A stretch of DNA of 64,000 nucleotides, taken from the NCBI RefSeq assembly GCF_000383975.1, contig NZ_KB913017.1:2952265-3016264 (forward strand). The letters are read 5' to 3'. The position numbers and the translations under genes are program-made. The notes beneath the pieces were generated by a model. It ran no database searches and was not told where the DNA came from. It saw only the letters and a list, made by a program, of their open reading frames with translations. Shown one piece after another: positions 25,986 to 33,058 of the stretch (position 1 is its first letter; each line of letters opens with the position of its first letter). Source of the stretch: Natronorubrum tibetense GA33. GTDB lineage: Archaea; Halobacteriota; Halobacteria; Halobacteriales; Natrialbaceae.

Positions 25986-26044
25986 ACCCGCTCGAACGGT
26001 CGGGATTCGTTAGTGCGTTTCGGAGTCTCTCAGATCGAACCGAC

Positions 26045-26779
26045 CTACTGGCCGGGGGCCGCTTCCGGCTGATTCTGGATTCGTTCCTCTGCGGTCTCTC
26101 GATCGTCCGGATACCCAACGTCGATTCTCCAGCCGTCCATCCGGATCGCATCGATGGTGCGGCCGGACTGGATCAGTAGGTCAATCGCGTCCGGGAGTTC
26201 GTACTCGCCGCGATCGGACGGCTGGACGAGATGACAGGCGTGGAAAATGGCGGGGGTGAACGTGTAGAAGCCGGTCATGACGAGATTCGACGGCGGTTCG
26301 TCGGGTTTCTCGACGACCTCGACGATCTCACCGTACTCGTTGGTGTCGAGGACGCCGTACCGCGAGGCCTCCTCGTATGGGACTTCCTCGACGAGGAACG
26401 CGGCATCCGCGCGGTCCTCTCGCTGGCGGTTGATCACGTCCCCGAGGTTCCCGCGGAAGACGTTGTCGCCCAGCATGAGGACGAAGTCGTCGTCGATGTG
26501 GGGCTCCGCCTGGAGGATGGCATGTGCGAGCCCGAGCTGTTCACGCTGGTGAGCGTAGGTGATGGGGGCGCCCTCGTACTCGTCGCCGTAGCGTTCGATA
26601 ATCTGTTCTTTCATGTGGCCCACGACGACGACCAGTTCGGTGACACCGATCTCGAGGAGGTTGTCGAAGACGTCCTCGACCAGTGGCTTTTCGTCGACCT
26701 CGACGAGCGCCTTGGGCTTGTCGTCGGTGAGGGGCTCGAGGCGGGTGCCCTTTCCGGCTGCTAAGACGACTGCTTGCAT
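26045..26779 (-). CDS. aglF: Sugar-1-phosphate nucleotidyltransferase, AglF-like
   Basis: A 244-residue nucleotidyltransferase that makes a UDP/dTDP-sugar from a sugar-1-phosphate. The signature AGKGTRLEPLTDDKPKAL is at the N-terminus, QLGLAHAILQAEP and MLGDNVF (metal site) follow, and EKPDEPPSNLVMTGFY and GWRIDVGYPDD complete the fold. ATG at 26779 is used rather than 26830 because AVVLAAGKG is the conserved start. Haloferax AglF (a glucose-1-phosphate uridylyltransferase) sits near aglG and aglB in the same way, which supports the name. Base choice among UTP and dTTP is not visible. Confidence 0.8.
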   Translation of the reverse strand: MQAVVLAAGKGTRLEPLTDDKPKALVEVDEKPLVEDVFDNLLEIGVTELVVVVGHMKEQIIERYGDEYEGAPITYAHQREQLGLAHAILQAEPHIDDDFVLMLGDNVFRGNLGDVINRQREDRADAAFLVEEVPYEEASRYGVLDTNEYGEIVEVVEKPDEPPSNLVMTGFYTFTPAIFHACHLVQPSDRGEYELPDAIDLLIQSGRTIDAIRMDGWRIDVGYPDDRETAEERIQNQPEAAPGQ

Positions 26780-26826
26780 GTCTGCAATGGTTCTGATGAG
26801 GCGACATATACTTTGTGAGCGATCCC

Positions 26827-28272
26827 TCATCTATCGAGGATATACGGCACGTCGAACGGAAGATTATTTATGACGGTTGTTCGGAATGCGCTCGAGATAG
26901 AGAGTAGGACGAGGAAGTAGACGACCGCGCCGAGTCCGACGAGGAGGACGACGAACACTTCGTTGTAGTCGGCGATCGAACGGGGTTCGCCGAGCGCTCG
27001 AGCGGCGTAGACAACGACTCCCATGAACAACGCGGCACTACACTGTTTTGCGATTTCACTGACCGGGATCCGAAACCCGACGTGCTGGCGAGCGTAGTAG
27101 TACCCGAAGGCGAGACCGACACCGGCGGAACTTGCCGTGGCAATCGCAGCACCAAGCCACCCAATGCTGTAGATAAGAGTAACGTTGAGTACGAGGTTCG
27201 ACCCGATGAAGACCGCATTGGCACGGAACGCCAGATCAGGGCGGTCAATCGCGTTGAGAGTATTGAGGAGTTGCTTGTTGTAGGTGTATGCGAGGATACC
27301 CACCAGCAGAATAGGGAGTACCTGAGCACCGATTTCGAAGCCATCGCCGTAGACGAGCATTAGGCGATCACCGAGAATCACTGCACCGACGATTCCGGGA
27401 ATGAGGAACAGTCCGGCGTAGGAGAGTGCGTCATTGGTGAGCGTGCGAACCATATCGGTGTCTCCGGAGACGGATCGCTTGCTCAACTCGGGAAAGAGGG
27501 TCGTTTGGATCGCACTGCCGAAGAGATCGAGGAACTTTGCGAGGGTGTAAGCGACCGCGTAGACACCGGTGAGACCCGCCGGCACGAACACCCCGAGTAC
27601 GATAATGTCCATGTCGTTGAACGTTTTATTCCGCATGTTTCCGAGCCAAGAAAACTTTGCGAAGTCAAAAAGTCGGGTTACGTGGCGCCATTTGGGGAAC
27701 ACAATCGTCGGTCGCACAATCCAGATCCCGATTACGGCGATCACCGCGGTTCCGACGGCGTGACCGACCAGCATACCGGTGAGCTCCAAGCCGAGGACGA
27801 CGAGACCGATCATCGCAATACTTCGAGCACCCTCTTTTACCGTGCTGAGCGGGGCGTAGACGTGGACGCGGTGGCTCCCTTTAAGTGCAGAACTGACCAG
27901 TTCACTGAAGATCGAGACGATCAACAGCAGGACGACAAATTCGGCGACGGGTCGTCCGACATAAGCGTTTACCTGATCGTGAAAAACCAGAACGCCGAAC
28001 GCGACGAGAGCCGTGAGAACGGCCTTAACAGTCGCTCCGGCAGCGAGATATGCATTCGGCTCTTCGTCCTCGCTCATTCGCTTGACGATCGCCTGTCCGA
28101 AGCCGACGCTCTTGATGATCCCAAGCCAGGAGACGAGCGCGAGCGTCAGCACGTAGAAGCCGTAAATCTCTTCTCCAAGTGTGCGAGTGAAATATATAGT
28201 AGCGACGAAGCCAAGCGCTGAGGCAGCGAATTTTGAGACAAGATATATAATGGATGTTTGGCCCAAGCGCAT
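26827..28272 (-). CDS. Polysaccharide/lipid-linked oligosaccharide flippase (Wzx/AglR-like)
   Basis: A 481-residue multi-pass membrane protein of the MATE/oligosaccharide-polysaccharide exporter superfamily with about 12-14 helices. The N-terminus shows the family's first helices (SKFAASALGFVATIYFTRTLG followed by YGFYVLTLALVSWLG). Later features are SALKGSHRVHVYAPL, FDFAKFSWLGNMRNKTFNDM and the late helix block near GWLGAAIATASSAGVGLAFG. Such proteins flip lipid-linked glycans across the membrane for AglB. It precedes the nucleotidyltransferase (gap 47 bp) on the same strand. The gene is GC-moderate and marks the right edge of the GC-rich part before the AT-rich island. Confidence 0.85.
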   Translation of the reverse strand: MRLGQTSIIYLVSKFAASALGFVATIYFTRTLGEEIYGFYVLTLALVSWLGIIKSVGFGQAIVKRMSEDEEPNAYLAAGATVKAVLTALVAFGVLVFHDQVNAYVGRPVAEFVVLLLIVSIFSELVSSALKGSHRVHVYAPLSTVKEGARSIAMIGLVVLGLELTGMLVGHAVGTAVIAVIGIWIVRPTIVFPKWRHVTRLFDFAKFSWLGNMRNKTFNDMDIIVLGVFVPAGLTGVYAVAYTLAKFLDLFGSAIQTTLFPELSKRSVSGDTDMVRTLTNDALSYAGLFLIPGIVGAVILGDRLMLVYGDGFEIGAQVLPILLVGILAYTYNKQLLNTLNAIDRPDLAFRANAVFIGSNLVLNVTLIYSIGWLGAAIATASSAGVGLAFGYYYARQHVGFRIPVSEIAKQCSAALFMGVVVYAARALGEPRSIADYNEVFVVLLVGLGAVVYFLVLLSISSAFRTTVINNLPFDVPYILDR

Positions 28273-28578
28273 TGGGTAGGTGGTTCTTTTAGATAGAAAT
28301 GTATCTTGCGAAGGAGATACTTCATTTTCTGTTCCGTGTCCTTATCCGAACTGAATTTTGCCTACATTAATAAGTTAGGAATATAATTCATGGTGACTAT
28401 CAATCAGATATATGCATATCATACAATATATTCAATCACATCTACTAATTGATGATTGCACTAATATTCATCATGATCCTTTTCCAAGTCTGTTCTATAA
28501 TCCGAAATAGAACTGCACTAAGAAATGTAGTACGCCAAGAGAGATCATCCTAGCTTATTCGACACAGTGGTCAATTCT
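28273..28578. other. 306-bp AT-rich intergenic region
   Basis: No credible ORF. The sequence is AT-rich with many TATA-like stretches and contains ATTAATAAG near 28366 (minus-strand promoter candidates for the flippase gene). Nothing else is recognisable. Confidence 0.4.
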
Positions 28579-29862
28579 CTAAATAATATCCATATTTTCG
28601 AGCATTCTGTTTAATTCATCTATGTCAACTATAAGGTCTCTTCGGGTTTGATCACACTCAATATATCCGTATTGATGTCCCAAGGTGTTAGAAAGTATGA
28701 AGAATGTCGGCTTGACCCATTCTGGAAAGAGCTCAATAACTTTGCAATTATCAGGGGCGAATATTGTGTTTATTAGGCCTGCACCATGAGGTGAAATTAT
28801 AATCTCAGCTCCAGAGAATGATTTTACTTGTTCTTGGAATGACAGTTCAGACAACACTAGCTCCTGAAATCCAAGTGGTTCTAGCAATTGCAGTACTGCG
28901 TCTTTGTTTTGTATTCGACGTCCGTGAGCATCTTCACGCGAAATTAGCACTTTGGATGAGAACGATCGATCACAATCGAGGTTTCTTATTGCTTGATCAC
29001 GGAGCCAAGAATACGCGTTAGCAGAAGCATCCTTGTATGTTAAATCGTCTGAGCGTTGATGTTCTCTGTAAGTCTGAAGCGATTCTCGTCGACGCATTGA
29101 GGGGACAATCAACTGATCAACAGTCGCGTAGTTCCGATCCCACTCAATCCATTGGTCTTCAGTGTATCCAAGCAAATTGAGAGATTCTACGACCCATGAA
29201 GGCGGATCATTTCGAATTACCAATGTCGGTTGAGTCCCTGTTCTGTTGGCATACCGTTCAACACCCTCTAATCTCGTGAGCGAGTTCTGGATCCAATGAT
29301 AGTATCCATCATACAAATTAACTAGTGAACAGACTGTATCAAAATCTGTTGTTCCATCCGCTCTTGATCGTTTCTGATGAGCGTACATTCGCAAAATTGT
29401 AGAAGGATGTTTAACGAGATCCCGCTCAAGAATATCTCGGCGAGATATGCAAGTTTCGAGGATAATATTCGAAGAACTTGTTACTCCAAGAGCCGTTGGA
29501 CCAATTAAAGAAGCGTTCTTGAATTGGGTAACAAAGGGCTGTCCCAGTGAGCGGGTACCACACACCTGTTGTAGTTCTTTGGGTGGCGTTTTAATCCCAA
29601 TAGGTTCCCTAACCTGAAGATTCTCTGAAGTACCAAATTTATAACTTGTCGATAATATCGTCATATCATGTAATTTTTCGCGTGTTAGAATTTTGAATTG
29701 GTTATCACAGAGATGTTCAACAATAGGATATGTGATGGGTGTTCCAATGGTATAAAGCGGAGAGGCGATACTGGCACGTGTTAGTCCGATAACACCATCA
29801 CGTCGATATTTTTTCGAAATGGCTTCACGGAATTCGCTAATCGTTTGGTGGAAATTGGTCAC
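28579..29862 (-). CDS. Glycosyltransferase family 61 (DUF563) protein
   Basis: A 427-residue protein with the GT61/DUF563 signature. The centre has LYDGYYHWIQNSLTRL. Around residue 310 is SKVLISREDAHGRRIQN, and near residue 360 SGAEIIISPHGAGLINTIF, the conserved histidine-glycine motif of GT61. The end IELFPEWVKPTFFIL is typical of the family. It is encoded in AT-rich DNA with codons unlike its GC-rich neighbours. Residues 16-36 contain a short motif shared with the next protein (RRDGVIGLTRASI). It probably adds a sugar (xylose or similar) to the lipid-linked glycan; donor unknown. It is 3 bp from the ParB-like gene. Confidence 0.8.
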   Translation of the reverse strand: MTNFHQTISEFREAISKKYRRDGVIGLTRASIASPLYTIGTPITYPIVEHLCDNQFKILTREKLHDMTILSTSYKFGTSENLQVREPIGIKTPPKELQQVCGTRSLGQPFVTQFKNASLIGPTALGVTSSSNIILETCISRRDILERDLVKHPSTILRMYAHQKRSRADGTTDFDTVCSLVNLYDGYYHWIQNSLTRLEGVERYANRTGTQPTLVIRNDPPSWVVESLNLLGYTEDQWIEWDRNYATVDQLIVPSMRRRESLQTYREHQRSDDLTYKDASANAYSWLRDQAIRNLDCDRSFSSKVLISREDAHGRRIQNKDAVLQLLEPLGFQELVLSELSFQEQVKSFSGAEIIISPHGAGLINTIFAPDNCKVIELFPEWVKPTFFILSNTLGHQYGYIECDQTRRDLIVDIDELNRMLENMDII

Positions 29863-29865
29863 TGT

Positions 29866-30714
29866 TCACTGAGATGTATCGCTTGTAGGAATACATTTTG
29901 CATCGGGATGATCTAAGGTTTTAATACCTCTATGATGGTGTACTAATTTATCTACCCACTGCTTGTGACGGACAAGGACAAGGACTGGAATCTCTTCCAA
30001 TCCAAGTATTTTTGCGATTGAGAGGCGGTGCCGACCATCTACCAATAGTAGCTTTCCGCTTCGACCAATATCCACTACGATCTCATTCATCAACGCATTT
30101 AATAATCCTGAGCTTTTGAAAGCTTTTTTTTCCTCCTTGCGAACTAGACTGATTTGTTTCTGATATCCAATTTGTTCTATCATCTCATATATCCTGTCGA
30201 TTTCCTCACACCGTTTCAATACATCTTCCTTATTTTTGGATCCGTGCCATTTTGGATTGTCTTCTGAAACATCATTTAATAATGTGCGCACTAGTTCTGT
30301 GTTTTCCCAAGGGGTATTGTTCCTATAACGGTCTTTCATAGATTTATATAAGACCGTATTTTGTATACACTTGTCTGTAAATAGCGTTCTGCTCCTATTT
30401 TTGAAACTTTGATCCCATTCCCCATCACGAATATTTCCAATATCAAAAATACGATTGACTGCATCTCCAGGAATGTCTGAAAACCTATTAATATCTTCTG
30501 GATTGACAGTTCTTAGTTCGAATAGATTGATCGGTATATTAGTTTGTAGTATATCTGGGGAGAGAAACCACTGATAATATTTTGGAGAATACTGCCAATA
30601 AATCCCTTCTACATACGGTGTTTGTACTAAGATATGTTCTATAGAACGCCGTATTAGATGGATAAACCCGTGTTCTTGAAACGATTCTTGGAGTTTAGAT
30701 ATATTTGCACTCAT
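29866..30714 (-). CDS. ParB/Srx-like domain protein in the glycosylation cluster
   Basis: A 282-residue AT-rich gene product. The N-terminus has a short motif QEHGFIHLIRRSI (about residues 13-25) also seen in the GT61 neighbour. The middle is helical (IYEMIEQIGYQKQ). Residues about 215-255 hold a ParB-N-like core: IVVDIGRSGKLLLVDGRHRL then SIAKILGLEEIPVLVLVRH. That fold occurs in nucleotide-binding ParB, sulfiredoxin and free-serine kinase SerK. A role in partition is unlikely here. ATG at 30714 is preferred; a TTG at 30729 overlaps the GT4 stop as TTGA. Its function in glycosylation is unknown. Confidence 0.65.
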   Translation of the reverse strand: MSANISKLQESFQEHGFIHLIRRSIEHILVQTPYVEGIYWQYSPKYYQWFLSPDILQTNIPINLFELRTVNPEDINRFSDIPGDAVNRIFDIGNIRDGEWDQSFKNRSRTLFTDKCIQNTVLYKSMKDRYRNNTPWENTELVRTLLNDVSEDNPKWHGSKNKEDVLKRCEEIDRIYEMIEQIGYQKQISLVRKEEKKAFKSSGLLNALMNEIVVDIGRSGKLLLVDGRHRLSIAKILGLEEIPVLVLVRHKQWVDKLVHHHRGIKTLDHPDAKCIPTSDTSQ

Positions 30715-30725
30715 GAAAGTAGCAC

Positions 30726-31685
30726 TCAACTATTACAAAGGGTGTGGTTATAGATTTCTATAATGAGATCACCAATTCGATCCCAACTCACATCACGAAC
30801 TATTTCACGCCCGTTTGATCGTTGCTTTTCCCTTAGAACCTTCGTTAGTATTTGTGCAAGTTCAGACACGTCACTGCCGACACCAGAAAATGTGACCTTA
30901 TGAAGCCTCTCTTTCACATCTCCTACTGGGGTTGAAACTACGGGGACATTACACGCCATCGCCTCCTTTACCGTGTTAGGAGACCCCTCATGCTTAGACG
31001 TTAAGACTAGTGCGTCGGCTGCGTTAATATAATAGATAACTTCCTTGTGAGGGACATTAGATATTGTATGTAATTTTACTTTTGTATCTAACTCCGATTG
31101 GGATTTTTCTACTACCTGTTCGGCTAATGGATAATTTTTTCGTTCATATTCCGGTGAGTACGGAAACAGTACATGCGTTCCATCGGTCTCCCACCCAATT
31201 CGTTCTCTAGCCGTCTTTCGATTGATTGGGTAGAATCGCTCTAAATCAACTCCACTCGGAATAATATTTGCTTCTTCGTAACCTAGCAGTTCCTTCATCT
31301 CTTGGCTTCGAACTGTTACAGCATCTGTTTGACGAACACAAGCTTTCGTTACCAGGCCATCAAACCCAACGACATCTGATCCCCATAATGTCAGCACTAC
31401 TGGCATTTGAAACTGTGTCAGAGCATAAGGAGCAGTCAGGCCATAGTTCGCGTGTATGAGGTCATACTCTCCACGACGCAACTCTCGGCGAACCTTCGGA
31501 AAATACTGCAGATATTCTTTCAAACCACGTCGCGAACCCATGTCCCCATCTATCTGCTCTGCTCCTGGGACGACACAAACTGTACAGCCAACACCCTTGT
31601 TTTCGAGGGTCTCGATCTGTTGATCGAAAAAGACCTCCCTCGCCGTCACAAGATGCAACACGTGAAGCCTACCACTGGTAGTCAT
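30726..31685 (-). CDS. Glycosyltransferase family 4 (GT-B fold)
   Basis: A 319-residue retaining GT-B glycosyltransferase. The N-terminal domain has HANYGLTAPYAL and LTLWGSDVVGFDGLV. The C-terminal donor-binding domain shows IPSGVDLERFYPI, AADALVLTSKHEGSPNTVKE with the catalytic Glu pair, and NVPVVSTPVGDV. It is encoded in AT-rich DNA, leads the three-gene low-GC block (GT4, ParB-like, GT61) and its stop is 11 bp before the next ATG. The block appears to be one operon that adds one or two residues to the N-glycan. Confidence 0.85.
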   Translation of the reverse strand: MTTSGRLHVLHLVTAREVFFDQQIETLENKGVGCTVCVVPGAEQIDGDMGSRRGLKEYLQYFPKVRRELRRGEYDLIHANYGLTAPYALTQFQMPVVLTLWGSDVVGFDGLVTKACVRQTDAVTVRSQEMKELLGYEEANIIPSGVDLERFYPINRKTARERIGWETDGTHVLFPYSPEYERKNYPLAEQVVEKSQSELDTKVKLHTISNVPHKEVIYYINAADALVLTSKHEGSPNTVKEAMACNVPVVSTPVGDVKERLHKVTFSGVGSDVSELAQILTKVLREKQRSNGREIVRDVSWDRIGDLIIEIYNHTLCNS

Positions 31686-31747
31686 TTAGTCGTCAGTATA
31701 ATTCACACGACAATCGGTTATACCCTTCGTTTGACAACACTCTCCAA

Positions 31748-31861
31748 TTAAATAGTTAAAGAACCATAATTTACAACCGATGGACGGCCTACTCTATTCT
31801 GTTCATCCGGAGGTTTTAATAAATCCTCTATCATATACTCTGGTCTAAATGTTGGATCAAA
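31748..31861 (-). pseudogene. Possible C-terminal coding remnant
   Basis: A 37-codon open stretch on the minus strand reads FDPTFRPEYMIEDLLKPPDE and on to VNYGSLTI, then TAA. It is preceded in frame by TGA. Its composition looks protein-like and it ends 62 bp before the GT4 start. I cannot name the parent family. It sits exactly where GC content changes from the aglG gene to the AT-rich island. Confidence 0.3.
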
Positions 31862-31915
31862 TCAGACCGATTCTTGCTTTTGACACCTCGGAATGATACT
31901 GTCAAACTCAACTGT

Positions 31916-32875
31916 CTAGTCTGTGGCCGAAACCTCACAATCGGAAATCAACTCCGAACTATCGACGTCGGCTAATCCGTACAGATAACCGAGCCCAACT
32001 GCAGCGGTAAATATGAAAATCGTCATGAATTGCTTTGCCTTCGGTAGTGAGGGCTGCCGGATCAGATTTTTCAGCCGCTCCGGAACGAACTCGAGCATGA
32101 GCCGCTTCAAATAGTCGTTCTTGTCCCCCGAGGCCTCTGGCAACAAGAGATCCATAATTCGTTTCGAGTAGCCCTGCCAGAACGACCGAAAAACCAACCA
32201 CTGGAAGTCCCCACGGTAGTCGAACAGCTTGTGGTTCACCACTGCATCAGTATTATAAATCACACCTTTGCCGTACTTGTTGGCCATTCGAATACAGACG
32301 GGCGCTTCGTGGGCCTGAATGTGCCGATCACCCTTTCGACCAGTATTCTCGTCGTAGCCGCCGACGTTCAGGAAGACATCTCGACGAAACGAGATATTCG
32401 AGCCGTACGTATTCCGCAACTCTTCCATATGTTCGCCCATTCCACGTTCATCGCAGCCGACCAGCCAGTAGAACTCCTCGGGGAAAAAGTCCGGTTTTTT
32501 CGTCACCCAGTCAGGCTTCGCGTGGCCGCCGACGGCGATCGAGTCGCTTTCCTCGTACACTCGAGCCAGTTCGGCCACCCAATCAGGCTCAGCCACGGCG
32601 TCGTCGTCGATGAACGCCACGACATCTCCGGTCGCGATCTCGGCTCCTCGAGTCCGACTGTACGAGATCCCCTGATTCTCGTCGTTGCAGTGCAATACGA
32701 CGTCCTCGAGGTCTCCGTAATCGTCGCAGACGCGTTCGAAGACGGGCTCGTTCCCGTCGACGACGATGACAACCTCGAGCGGATCGTACGTTTGCTCGAG
32801 AACGCTGTCGACACACTCGGAGAACACGTCGTAGCGTTCCATCGCGTAGGTGCAGATGACGACGGAGACCTTCAT
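31916..32875 (-). CDS. aglG: Family 2 glycosyltransferase, AglG-like (hexuronic-acid transferase type)
   Basis: A 319-residue GT2 (GT-A fold) with a C-terminal transmembrane segment (QFMTIFIFTAAVGLGYLYGL). The N-terminus is VSVVICTYAMERYDVFSECV, with the nucleotide motif VDGNEPVFERV, the metal-binding FIDDDAVAEPDW, and SNISFRRDVFLNVGGYDE. This resembles Haloferax AglG/AglI, which add hexuronic acid residues to the dolichyl-linked glycan. Synteny also fits: aglG is divergent from aglB. A 183-bp shared promoter region lies between them. AglG versus AglI cannot be separated from sequence alone. Confidence 0.75.
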   Translation of the reverse strand: MKVSVVICTYAMERYDVFSECVDSVLEQTYDPLEVVIVVDGNEPVFERVCDDYGDLEDVVLHCNDENQGISYSRTRGAEIATGDVVAFIDDDAVAEPDWVAELARVYEESDSIAVGGHAKPDWVTKKPDFFPEEFYWLVGCDERGMGEHMEELRNTYGSNISFRRDVFLNVGGYDENTGRKGDRHIQAHEAPVCIRMANKYGKGVIYNTDAVVNHKLFDYRGDFQWLVFRSFWQGYSKRIMDLLLPEASGDKNDYLKRLMLEFVPERLKNLIRQPSLPKAKQFMTIFIFTAAVGLGYLYGLADVDSSELISDCEVSATD

Positions 32876-33058
32876 CGGGATTCGATTGCCGTGAACGGCG
32901 AATAAGCCTTTTCCTTCGGCTGACTCACAGGTTCACCGTATTCAGTCTCCGTTCACTATTGACGAAATTCAGCCCTACGTGGCCGTTACGACCCTGGATA
33001 TCAAAACCCGGGCCGTAGATGGCAAGGCTTATTCTTGACTTGTGTCTGGTGGAACCTA

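Noticed and set aside
30715-30729. TTG start overlapping the GT4 stop as TTGA
   Set aside because: Possible, but the ATG at 30714 is 11 bp downstream of the GT4 stop and is a stronger start codon.
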